DNA of 51,094 bases from Ruminococcus sp. (GTDB lineage Bacteria; Bacillota; Clostridia; Oscillospirales; Acutalibacteraceae): contig JAFNSO010000091.1 of the NCBI GenBank assembly GCA_017384945.1, positions 1 through 51,094 of the forward strand, written 5' to 3'. The position numbers were made by a program, and so were the translations under genes. Positions 7,209 through 15,066 of the stretch are shown piece by piece (within the stretch, counting starts at the first letter, position 1; each line of letters begins with the position of its first letter). The notes below the pieces were generated by a model that was not told where the DNA came from, did not search any database, and saw only the letters and a list, made by a program, of their open reading frames with translations.

Positions 7209-8024
7209 ATGGCGGACAACAATCAGTTAGTAGGAAAATGGTACGTCGCGGATGAAAGCGCGGAGCAAACCGAGGAAAACTCGCTGCAGTTTTACAAGGA
7301 CGGCTCCTGTCTTGTTCCCGTAAATCTTTTGGGAGAGGAAAACGAGGATTACCCCATGTATTTCTTCTACCACGCGTTTGAGAATCTTACAATCAAGTTT
7401 GACTCGGGAGAAGCGGGAATCCATATGTACCGCTTTGTAATAGAAGGAGACAGTCTTTGTCTCAGAAAGCTTAACGGCGAAAAGTTCTTCTTCACAAAGG
7501 AAGAAAAGAAATCGAAATTCAAAATCAACCCGTTTGAAAAGATAAAGCAGGAGAAGGAAGCCGAGCAGGAAAAGGAGGAGCGCGAGCCCAACGAGAACGA
7601 GTGGAAGTGCCCCACCTGCGGAAAAATCAATCAGAACTACGTCGGAACCTGCGGCTGCGGAGAAGCGAGACCCGAGGACGTACTCCCCTTTGTTACGTAC
7701 GAAATGCTCCCGGGACAGCAGCTCCCGACCAAGGAGGAGGAGCCCGTTGTCGTAGAAGAGCCCGAGCAGGAGCCCGAAAAGCAGCCTGAGCCCGAGCCTG
7801 AGATCGAGCCGACAGAAAACGAGTGGAAGTGCCCGAACTGCGGTACGATCAATCAGAACTACGTCGGAACCTGCGGCTGCGGAGAACCGAGACCCGCCGA
7901 CGTTTCACCCTTTGTAACCGTCGAGCTCCCGCCCGATGTACAGAAAATGGTAGACGCCGCCGAAAAGGCGGAGGAAGAGAGCCGCTTCGCGATGGAAGCA
8001 GCCAAAGCAGAGGAAGAGGCTTAA
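7209..8024 (+). CDS. Zinc-ribbon repeat protein, 5' part (stops at an in-frame TAA)
   Basis: 271 residues from the ATG at 7209, chosen because GGAAG lies 8 nt upstream. The N-terminal ~95 residues resemble a small lipocalin-like beta domain (LVGKWYVADES, FYKDGSC). Two acidic linkers follow, each ending in a zinc ribbon of about 25 residues with the pattern NEWKCPxCGxINQNYVG then TCGCG, four cysteines per ribbon. The stop TAA at 8022-8024 is followed in the same frame, without interruption, by two more linkers and two more ribbons up to a normal TAA at 8391-8393. The intact gene would therefore have four ribbons over 394 codons. The linkers are rich in Glu/Pro. Function is unknown; a cytoplasmic protein-protein or nucleic-acid binding role is a guess. 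There is no signal peptide. Confidence 0.75.
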   Translation: MADNNQLVGKWYVADESAEQTEENSLQFYKDGSCLVPVNLLGEENEDYPMYFFYHAFENLTIKFDSGEAGIHMYRFVIEGDSLCLRKLNGEKFFFTKEEKKSKFKINPFEKIKQEKEAEQEKEEREPNENEWKCPTCGKINQNYVGTCGCGEARPEDVLPFVTYEMLPGQQLPTKEEEPVVVEEPEQEPEKQPEPEPEIEPTENEWKCPNCGTINQNYVGTCGCGEPRPADVSPFVTVELPPDVQKMVDAAEKAEEESRFAMEAAKAEEEA

Positions 8025-8393
8025 AAAGAGCCCGAGCCCGAGATCGAGCCGACGAAAAACGAGTGGAAATGCCCGAACTGCGGTACGATCAATCAGAACT
8101 ACGTCGGAACCTGCGGCTGCGGAGAAGCAAGACCCGCGGACGTCTCCCCCTTCGTAAGCTTTGAGCTTCCGCCCGACATCCAGAAGATGGTCGACAAGGC
8201 GGAAAAGGTCGAGGAAAGCAAGTTCGCGGTAGCCGAGGCCGAGGAAGAGCCGAAGGAAGAGGTCAAGGCTGAGGAGCCCGAGACAGACGAGCCTCAGGCG
8301 GGCGAAAACGAGTGGAAATGCCCCACCTGCGGAAAAATCAACCAAAACTACGTCGGAACCTGCGGCTGCGGACAGTCCAAGAACGATATTTAA
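8025..8393 (+). pseudogene. In-frame 3' continuation of the zinc-ribbon gene after TAA
   Basis: Reading on after the TAA in the same frame gives KEPEPEIEPTKNEWKCPNCG and so on: two further Glu/Pro linkers and two further CPxCG...TCGCG ribbons, ending at TAA 8391-8393 and followed at once by a terminator. Repeat periodicity is kept across the stop. An internal ATG at 8187 has no good ribosome site. The simplest origin is a single-base change, for example GAA to TAA; read-through cannot be excluded. Confidence 0.75.
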
Positions 8394-8406
8394 TACAGAA
8401 ACGATT

Positions 8407-8437
8407 TCGGTCGGGTGGAAGCACCCGACCGATTTTT
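8407..8437 (+). terminator. Terminator of the CGGTCGG family
   Basis: Stem TCGGTCGGGTG (8407-8417), loop GAAG, CACCCGACCGA (8422-8432), then TTTTT. It closes the zinc-ribbon gene. Its T-run is shared with the stop codon of the convergent sigG. Confidence 0.88.
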
Positions 8438-9215
8438 ATTCGCCCTTGATCCTTTGCAGGGCGGATTTTTCTATTCTGCTGACCTGCGCCTGCGAGATCC
8501 CGATTTCGTCGGCGACCTCCATCTGGGTTTTGCCCTTGAAGAACCTCAGCCCGATTATCTTCTTTTCTCTCGGGGAAAGGCCTCGGATATTGTCCTTGAT
8601 TGAGATTTCGTCTATCCAGTCGCTGTCGTCGCTTGTGTCGCCTATTTGGTCCATAACGTAGATCGTGTCGTTGCCGTCGGTAAACAGCGGCTCATAAAGC
8701 GACACAGGCTCCACGATTGCCTCAAGCGCAAGCACCACTGTGTGCTTTGGGAGCTCCATTTTCTCGGCGATTTCCTCAACGCTGGGCTCGCGGTTGAGCT
8801 TGTTTGTGAGTTCCTCCTTGATCTGCATGGCGTGGTAGGCGGTGTCTCGCATAGAGCGCGAAACCCTCACGGCGTTGTTATCGCGCAGGTATCGCCTGAC
8901 CTCTCCTATGATCATCGGCACGCCGTAAGTTGAAAAACGAACGTCAAGGCTGCAATCGAAGTTGTCGATCGCCTTTATCAGCCCGATCACTCCGACCTGA
9001 AACAAATCGTCGGGGTTCTCTCCCCTGTTCTGAAACCGCTGGATCACCGACAAAACCAGCCGCAGGTTGCCGTTTATCATCTTCTCGCGGGCAAGCTTTT
9101 TTTCGCTTTCGGTCCCGTTTTTGATGATGTTCAAAAGCTCCTTTTTCTCTTTTTCGGTGAGCACCTTTAAATTCGAGGTGTTTACTCCGCAAATTTCGAC
9201 CTTGTTATACTGCAA
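8436..9215 (-). CDS. sigG: RNA polymerase sporulation sigma factor SigG
   Basis: 259-residue sigma-70 family factor. The N-terminus NKVEICGVNTSNL is the characteristic start of sigma-G. Region 2 (NLRLVLSVIQRFQNRGENP, then DLFQVGVIGLIKAIDNFD), region 3, and a region 4 ending QAQVSRIEKSALQRIKG are complete. SigG drives late forespore genes, so the host is or was a spore former. The start is TTG at 9215 with AAGGAG 7 nt upstream; no ATG fits. The ribosome site is inside a hairpin (see 9214-9267). A possible sigma-F-like promoter (GAATT, 15 bp, GGCAATACTT) lies upstream on the minus strand, but the match is partial. Not in an operon with spoIIG genes here. Confidence 0.93.
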   Translation of the reverse strand: MQYNKVEICGVNTSNLKVLTEKEKKELLNIIKNGTESEKKLAREKMINGNLRLVLSVIQRFQNRGENPDDLFQVGVIGLIKAIDNFDCSLDVRFSTYGVPMIIGEVRRYLRDNNAVRVSRSMRDTAYHAMQIKEELTNKLNREPSVEEIAEKMELPKHTVVLALEAIVEPVSLYEPLFTDGNDTIYVMDQIGDTSDDSDWIDEISIKDNIRGLSPREKKIIGLRFFKGKTQMEVADEIGISQAQVSRIEKSALQRIKGE

Positions 9216-9267
9216 AAAACCGCTCCTTCAACAATGCTTTTACTAAAAGTATTGCCGCAAGGAGCGG
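9214..9267 (-). promoter_or_regulatory. Leader hairpin covering the sigG ribosome site
   Basis: Minus strand: CCGCTCCTT (9267-9259) pairs with AAGGAGCGG (9228-9220). Between them, CAATACTTTTA and TAAAAGCATTG form an inner stem. The right arm contains the AAGGAG ribosome site of sigG and is followed by TTTTTT, whose last two T belong to the TTG start codon. The structure can act both as a terminator for the upstream remnant gene and as a lock on sigG translation. Confidence 0.7.
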
Positions 9268-9292
9268 TTATAATTCTTGTTTTAAAGGACAG

Positions 9293-9823
9293 TTACTTAA
9301 TTTTTATTTTCACCGTCTTGGTTACTGTTTTCGCCTTGTACGCGTCGTTGCCCTTGGCGGTGATTTTTACTTTGATTTTGTAGGTTCCTTTCTTGGGCTT
9401 TTTCCACTTCTTGATTTTAAGTACGCCCTTTTTGGAGATCGTGAGGAATTTTTTGATATTCTTCTTCGCGGACGTAATCTTGAAGCTCACCTTTCCCTGA
9501 GCGTTTGTTACCTTGAAGGTCGCGGCTTTTTGCGCTTTTTTCTTTAGCTTTTTTGCCTTAACGGTCTTTGCTTTTGCGGTGACCTTTACGGGGTTAGCTT
9601 TCTTTTCTAAAACATTATCGAACGGCTCAAAAACGGAAAAAGCATGTTCTATCTCTAATACATCAAAATAATAAGCGCTGTTGTATTCACCGTGAGGAAT
9701 CGGCTGAAAAGCTTGCGGTTTGATATTTGAAACCTTAGTGCCGTCCCAAAGCGTATCGGGGACAAAGGTATAGTATCCCTGCGGTCTGATAACGTCGAGG
9801 TACGCCGTACCGTCATTCAACAA
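9293..9823 (-). pseudogene. 5'-truncated remnant of a BspA-like LRR surface protein
   Basis: Frame of 176 codons from a weak TTG, with neither a signal peptide nor a ribosome site. Reading further 5', the frame meets TGA near 9874. The sequence YEYHLLNDGTAYLDVI begins just upstream of the TTG and matches the beginning of LRR_5 units in the BspA-like protein at 18462-22226. The remainder is a lysine-rich C-terminal module of about 95 residues, nearly the same as the C-terminus of that protein. I read it as the tail of a decayed or recombined paralogue. It could still be translated as a small basic protein, but I see no evidence for that. Confidence 0.65.
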
Positions 9824-9880
9824 ATGATATTCATACGCAGGAAAATTTTTTAAAAAAATGTGAAACTTTTTTCAGACTTT

Positions 9881-9909
9881 TTGACACTACTATAATGTAA
9901 GCATAAAAT
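9881..9909 (+). promoter_or_regulatory. sigma-A promoter of the dockerin protein gene
   Basis: TTGACA (9881-9886), 17-bp spacer, TAAAAT (9904-9909). A TATAAT at 9891-9896 lies inside the spacer and is probably not used because it is only 4 bp from the -35 box. Confidence 0.8.
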
Positions 9910-9939
9910 TGGCAAATTTTTCAGAAGGAGAAAAAGAAA

Positions 9940-11304
9940 ATGAAAGTATTATCAAGTGTATTGGGAATCGCTTCGGCGGCGGTTATCGCGGCTTCGGCAA
10001 TTGTTACTCCGACTGCGGCGTCAGCCGCGGAGCTCGGACAAATCCGTCCCGCCGCGGAAACAGCGGCAGCAGACGAGGTAATGACCCTCGGAATCGGCGA
10101 AAAAATAACCTTTTCAAAGCCCGATAACTCAAAGCCCGTTTCCTATACCTTCACCGCGAAAGACAACGCTGTGATTTGGCTGAACACAACGAAGAAAAGC
10201 CGTGTAGAAAAAGACAGCAACGCTAATTGGGTCTCCGCCACGGCGACTGACTCTAAGGGCAATAAATTGGAGAGCTTTTTCAAGGACGGAGAGGATTATC
10301 AGGACATAAACTCCACCGAGTTCTTTATGACCAAGGCGGGAGAAACCTACACCGTCGAAGTCGACTCGTGCGGCGTAATCGAGTGGGAGCTTAAAATGGA
10401 GGAAATCCAAAAGGCAAAGCTCAACGAGATTTACTGCACCAATCGAGGCGAGTTTTCGTATTCGGGACAGAGTTTCATAAGCTTCACCGCCGACAAAGAC
10501 GGTCTGCTCCGTATTGTTGTGGATTCGGTGAGCAGAACAGAGGACAGCGCGGATTACAGCTTCAATATTTCCGAGTCAGCAGATTTGTCAGACGATAATA
10601 TAAATTCCGGAATCTACCAGTACCCTGTGAAAAAAGGACAGACCTATTACATCAGAAGCGAGACAATGTGGTGCTACTGCGATTTCCACCTCAGCTTGTC
10701 CGACACAATCAAGCTCGGCGACACAAAGCACGTAAACGTCAGCGACACCTTTTTGTTTGCTCCGGATCGCGATGTTACCGTAAAATACACCTCTTCCGAC
10801 CTCAAGGGCAACAAATACGGCTGCGCCTCGATGTGCGTCTATGAGGTTAATTATCAGCCCCTCGAGGAATATAACGCTACTCCTTTTGAGGCGCGTGATT
10901 TCACCTTCTATTTCAAGGCGAAGGCAGGACACACCTACATCATCAATAACTACATCCTGATAGGCGAAGATGATTTCTCCTACGAAGGCGAGTACGACGT
11001 TCACCTCGAGGAAATCCCCGACAGCGAGTTTCCTTCCGACGTGAAAGAAACCGAATCGACCACGGTCAGCGAGCCCGAAAAAAAGCTTTACGGCGACGTT
11101 AACGGCGACGGAAATATTTCCGTTTCGGACGCAACCGAAATCCAGAAGGCGCTCACCGATCTTTCCGAGCTAAGCGGCGAACAGCTCAAGCTCGCGGACG
11201 TCAACGGCGACAACAGAATCACCGTCCGCGACGCCACCTGTATCAGAAAGTATCTCGCTAATTACGAAAAAGGCTTCGGCAAAACAGGCGAAGTTTTTAA
11301 ATAA
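9940..11304 (+). CDS. Secreted dockerin-containing protein of unknown function
   Basis: 454 residues with a Sec signal peptide (about 1-29, ending AASAAE). Residues about 45-370 are beta-rich, with stretches such as FTAKDNAVIWLN and FTADKDGLLRIVV that suggest two or three copies of a pre-peptidase-C-like sandwich fold; no catalytic motif is recognised. A complete type I dockerin occupies about 383-445, with two calcium loops (GDVNGDGNISVSD and ADVNGDNRITVRD), each followed by a helix with DAT. The protein should dock onto a cohesin scaffold. GGAG lies 9 nt before the ATG. It has its own promoter and terminator, so it is monocistronic. It may be a carbohydrate-binding or accessory amylosome subunit; that is inference. 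Confidence 0.85.
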   Translation: MKVLSSVLGIASAAVIAASAIVTPTAASAAELGQIRPAAETAAADEVMTLGIGEKITFSKPDNSKPVSYTFTAKDNAVIWLNTTKKSRVEKDSNANWVSATATDSKGNKLESFFKDGEDYQDINSTEFFMTKAGETYTVEVDSCGVIEWELKMEEIQKAKLNEIYCTNRGEFSYSGQSFISFTADKDGLLRIVVDSVSRTEDSADYSFNISESADLSDDNINSGIYQYPVKKGQTYYIRSETMWCYCDFHLSLSDTIKLGDTKHVNVSDTFLFAPDRDVTVKYTSSDLKGNKYGCASMCVYEVNYQPLEEYNATPFEARDFTFYFKAKAGHTYIINNYILIGEDDFSYEGEYDVHLEEIPDSEFPSDVKETESTTVSEPEKKLYGDVNGDGNISVSDATEIQKALTDLSELSGEQLKLADVNGDNRITVRDATCIRKYLANYEKGFGKTGEVFK

Positions 11305-11336
11305 TCAGAACCTATAAATCAAGCCTCAACATAAAA

Positions 11337-11374
11337 GGCGCGTAACCGAAAGAAACGACGGTTACGCGCCTTTT
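11337..11374 (+). terminator. Bidirectional terminator between convergent surface genes
   Basis: GGCGCGTAACCG (11337-11348), 10-nt loop, CGGTTACGCGCC (11359-11370), TTTT on the plus side and AAAA before the left arm for the minus side. It serves the dockerin gene and the convergent adhesin gene ending at 11401. Confidence 0.88.
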
Positions 11375-11400
11375 GTTGTGTGATGAAGCCTTTGAGCCGC

Positions 11401-14400
11401 TTACTTAACGGTTATTTTAACGCGGTTGTAGACTCCGCTTTGAGCGTAGGCGTAGACGAAGCATGTGCCCTTTTTCTTTGCCTTGATCACGCCCTTGGAC
11501 GTTACCGTGGCGACGCCCGGATTTGACGACTCAAACTGAATCTTTCTGTGCGACGCGACCTTGCGCTTCTTTGATTCGGGGACGGCTGTAGCTTTGAGCT
11601 TGAAGGTCTTGCCCTTTTTGAGAGCTTTCTTGGTCGAATTGAGCTTGACCTTCTTATAGTTGCCCGACTTGCCGCCCTTGGTCGCGACGTGAAGGGTCTT
11701 GGCTGTGGATACCACCTTACTTCCCTTGACAGCCAAAACGAGGAATTTGTAGTAGGTTCCCTTTTTGAGCTTCTTTGATTTGATTTTCTTTAAGGTTATA
11801 GTACTTTTCTTAGTCGTTTTGAGCTTTAAGAAAGAGTTGAACTTGCCCTTTGTTTTGCCGCATTTGTTGCCGAAGATTATGTATTTTTCGGCTCCCTTGG
11901 GCTTTGTCCACGTGATTGTGACGGAGTTCTTCGTAACCTTCTTGACCCTTGCCGTAAGCAGTCCGAACACGCTGTTCTCGGGGTCCTTGTCGTTTTTGAG
12001 CTTGGAGATCGCCTGCTCCGCGGCTTTGACGTCCGCGCCGGCCTTGAACTCATCTGTTTTCGTCGGAGTTGCAGGCTGTGTCACAGGCTTGGTCGCAGGC
12101 TCCGCCGTGGTCGGTTCGGTTGCAGGCTCTGCCGTGGTCGGTTCGGTTGCAGGCTCTGCCGTGGTTGTCTCCGTGGGAACGGTTATGGGCTCTGCCGTAG
12201 TTACCTCGGTAGGAACGGTTGTGGGCTCAGCCGTTGTTGCCTCGGTGGGCTCGGTTGTGGGTTCAACCGTTGTTACCTCGGTGGGCTCGGTTGCGGGTTC
12301 AGCCGTTGTTGCCTCGGTGGGCTCGGTCGTGGATTCTGCCGTTGTTACCTCGGTAGGCTCGGTCGCGGGCTCTGCCGTTGTTACCTCGGTGGGCTCGGTC
12401 GTGGGCTCTGCCGTTGTTACCTCGGTGGGCTTGGTTATGGGCTCTGCCGTGGTTGACTCCGTAGGGTCAGTTGCGGGCTCTGCCGTTGTTGTCTCCGCGG
12501 GAACGGTTGTGGGTTCTGCCGTAGTTGATTCTGTTGGATCGGTTGCGGGCTCTGCCGTCGTTGTCTCTGCGGGAACGGTTGTAGGCTCTGCCGTAGTTGA
12601 TTCTGTTGGAACGGTTGTAGGCTCTGCCGTTGTTGTCTCCGCGGGAACGGTTGTCGCGGGCTCCGTGGAGAGAGGCTTCCACACCGCCTTGATTACGGTG
12701 TCCGACTTTATTGTGATTTTGTCGCCCTTCGCGCCCTGCTCCCAGCGGTCGAACTCCATTCCCTCGGGAGCCGTGAAGCCGCACTCGGGAAGGAACAGCT
12801 CGTCGCCGTATTCAGCGGTGATTTCCTTCATTCCGCCAAAGCCGCCCTCGGCGCTGAAGCTCACCTTGTATGTGTTGACCGTCCACCTTGCGTAAAGTGT
12901 CAGTCCTCCGTTTATCTCCGATGTGAAATCGTAAGGATTTTTCAGCTCTTCGTCGGTATACCAGCCGCCGAAGGTGTAGCCCTCAGCCTCGGGGTCGGCG
13001 GGCTTCACGGCTTTTCCGCTCCTTACCACCGACTGCGATTCAATCGCTTCACCGTGTCCGTTGAGCTCGAAGTTAACGTCAAAGAATTTTCCTATAAGCG
13101 CATGGTTTGCGTATGTATATCCGTCGGAAATACAGACGACCTTCTCACCTGACGGCCTATATGATCCGATCACACCGTTTTCGGGCAATTTCAGGACTAA
13201 TCCATCGTCGATATTTAAGAATTTGTTAGAAAGAATCGCAACATAGCCCGAGGCATCAACGAAGTTCACGCCGCCTTTTATGGAAAGTCCTCCGAGCGAG
13301 TATATTCCGAAAACAGATTTTCCGACTGTTCTCAGGCTTCCCGATCGGACTGTCATAGACTTATCCGTTCTGACGCCCGTCATGTTACCGAGGAATACAA
13401 AATCGCCGTCCAGGGTCAACGCCGCATCTCGAATCGCTATACCGTATTCTGTTTTGGCTTCGGTCATCACATAACGACCCTTGATCGTCAGATCCATTCT
13501 CTCGGATACGATTGTGCTCGAATAACGGCTCGAGCTTGTGGAAAATTCGTGAGACCCTTCAATGGTCGGATCATCGAGCGTAAGTGTGCCTGTTTCGGGG
13601 TCAAACTTCGCCTTGCCGCCGTCGCCGAGGATGTCGTCCTTGTTATCCGAGGTGACCTGAGTTGAACCGACCCAAAGGTCGTATTCCATATACTTGTCTC
13701 CCAAAAGCCTTATATCGGCAAGCTGGAAGGTGGAGCCCGAACCTACTTGGTTTATAGTCAGGCGATAGATTCCGAACCTCTTGTTTTCGGGATTCGATAC
13801 TCCGAAGGTGTAGTTCTCGTAGTTCTTCGCCTCCAGAGCTCCGCTGTTTTCATATTCTGAGAGCGTCGTCCATTCGTTGCCGTTTTCGCTTCCCTCGAGC
13901 TTCCACGACACGGGATTGCGCCCGGGGTACTTTACGGCGTCGTTGGCTGTGGTGAGGATGTAGCCCTTGGGGATAGTATTATTATCCGTTTTGAATACTA
14001 ATCTTACCGGGTATTTCGCGCCCGAAACGCACCATTTTGTTTGCTCGTTTTCATCGAGCATATTCACGGGACCCTCGTTTTTGTTGCCCGAGGTGCCCGA
14101 TTCAAATGACGCGTCTGAGACAGAAGCTGTTGACTTAGTTACAGTGACGTTATCGTTTGGCATATACAGATTGACGGTACTGCCGTTTCGGGAAACAGCG
14201 CCCTTGTCCGCGATATAGGTTCCGTCCGCGCTCGGGACTGTCAGCGATATTCTATCCTGATTACCCGCGTAGATGGCGCCGCTGTATTCAATACCCGTCG
14301 AGCCGCTAAGGGACAAATCGAAGCCGTCGCCCTTTACGGTATGCGCGAGCTTGCCGATGTTTGTCCACGGACGGCTGTCCGAGGCTATTTTGTTGTTTGT

Positions 14401-15051
14401 ATAATACACATTGGTGACGCTTGCGTCTCTCGGCTCACCCTGACCGACTCTATAAGGAGAATCGCTGAGGTCAAGGCAATTTTTGAGTACGGGAGTCGAG
14501 CCGTTGTCGCTCCAGCCCCATAGGGTGCCCGCGTAGATCTCGCCTGTTATTGAACCGCCGAACACACAGGAGCTCAGAGTGGTTTTTGAGCTTCCTCCGC
14601 CGTGACCGACAAAGCCGCCGCAGTGACTTTTTGCGCAGTTGATGTCAGCGTCGACAACGCAGTTTTCGATGAGGTTGTCCTTTGTGCCGCTGACGGCTCC
14701 AACAAGACCCGAGCCGTGCATATCGCAGTTAACCGTGCCGTCGGTTCTGAGGTTCTTTATAGTCGCGCCGCTTATTTGGCTGAACGGAGCGCAGAAATAT
14801 TCAGACGAGCTGAGATCGAGCGTCAGCTTATTCATATTTCCGTCGAAGATACCCGCGAACGGATTTGTCGAGGTACCCGCCATAGTCGAAACGGTAATGG
14901 AGTTCTCAAGCCTGAATACCAAGCCGTCTGTTACCCCGCCTTTCTCCATGAAGCCTGTAAACGCGTCCCAATCCTGTGTGCTTTTGATAAGATAAGGCGA
15001 CTCGAGAGTTCCGTCTCCTTCGATATCAAGCGGAGCCACGCGCTCAATCAC
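11401..15051 (-). CDS. Multidomain adhesin, 3' part of a gene split by an in-frame TAA
   Basis: 1216 codons from GTG 15051, with no signal peptide. Domains in order: GLUG-like beta region (about 60-200); F5/8 type C (discoidin-like) domain (about 310-455); one copy of the 'YDLWVG...NKDDILGDGG' beta-repeat unit (about 457-640); two InlB/Flg_new-type repeats (about 655-790, with GGWYTDEEL and LYARW); a Thr/Glu/Pro linker of about 200 residues; an FN3-like domain (about 1030-1115); a BIG2 Ig-like domain at the C-terminus. The frame is continuous with the upstream 1080-codon gene except for one TAA at 15067-15069, so this is very likely the second half of one protein of about 2300 residues. An AAGGA lies only a few bases before the GTG, so separate translation is possible but would give an unexported product. 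Confidence 0.75.
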   Translation of the reverse strand: MIERVAPLDIEGDGTLESPYLIKSTQDWDAFTGFMEKGGVTDGLVFRLENSITVSTMAGTSTNPFAGIFDGNMNKLTLDLSSSEYFCAPFSQISGATIKNLRTDGTVNCDMHGSGLVGAVSGTKDNLIENCVVDADINCAKSHCGGFVGHGGGSSKTTLSSCVFGGSITGEIYAGTLWGWSDNGSTPVLKNCLDLSDSPYRVGQGEPRDASVTNVYYTNNKIASDSRPWTNIGKLAHTVKGDGFDLSLSGSTGIEYSGAIYAGNQDRISLTVPSADGTYIADKGAVSRNGSTVNLYMPNDNVTVTKSTASVSDASFESGTSGNKNEGPVNMLDENEQTKWCVSGAKYPVRLVFKTDNNTIPKGYILTTANDAVKYPGRNPVSWKLEGSENGNEWTTLSEYENSGALEAKNYENYTFGVSNPENKRFGIYRLTINQVGSGSTFQLADIRLLGDKYMEYDLWVGSTQVTSDNKDDILGDGGKAKFDPETGTLTLDDPTIEGSHEFSTSSSRYSSTIVSERMDLTIKGRYVMTEAKTEYGIAIRDAALTLDGDFVFLGNMTGVRTDKSMTVRSGSLRTVGKSVFGIYSLGGLSIKGGVNFVDASGYVAILSNKFLNIDDGLVLKLPENGVIGSYRPSGEKVVCISDGYTYANHALIGKFFDVNFELNGHGEAIESQSVVRSGKAVKPADPEAEGYTFGGWYTDEELKNPYDFTSEINGGLTLYARWTVNTYKVSFSAEGGFGGMKEITAEYGDELFLPECGFTAPEGMEFDRWEQGAKGDKITIKSDTVIKAVWKPLSTEPATTVPAETTTAEPTTVPTESTTAEPTTVPAETTTAEPATDPTESTTAEPTTVPAETTTAEPATDPTESTTAEPITKPTEVTTAEPTTEPTEVTTAEPATEPTEVTTAESTTEPTEATTAEPATEPTEVTTVEPTTEPTEATTAEPTTVPTEVTTAEPITVPTETTTAEPATEPTTAEPATEPTTAEPATKPVTQPATPTKTDEFKAGADVKAAEQAISKLKNDKDPENSVFGLLTARVKKVTKNSVTITWTKPKGAEKYIIFGNKCGKTKGKFNSFLKLKTTKKSTITLKKIKSKKLKKGTYYKFLVLAVKGSKVVSTAKTLHVATKGGKSGNYKKVKLNSTKKALKKGKTFKLKATAVPESKKRKVASHRKIQFESSNPGVATVTSKGVIKAKKKGTCFVYAYAQSGVYNRVKITVK
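12081..12670. repeat. Coding minisatellite (Thr/Glu/Pro linker)
   Basis: About fifteen imperfect 36-39-bp units encoding variants of TTAEPTTEPTEV. It joins the InlB-type repeats to the FN3/BIG2 tail of the adhesin. Unit number is likely to vary between strains through slippage. Confidence 0.8.
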
Positions 15052-15066
15052 AACTTCCTTTGCAAT

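Noticed and set aside
9881-9896. TTGACA and TATAAT as one promoter
   Set aside because: Only 4 bp separate the boxes. TTGACA pairs properly with TAAAAT at 9904.
11765-12895. Long plus-strand frame of 376 codons opposite the adhesin linker
   Set aside because: It is the antisense of the Thr/Glu/Pro minisatellite (GSAVVTSVGSV repeats), with no ribosome site or promoter.
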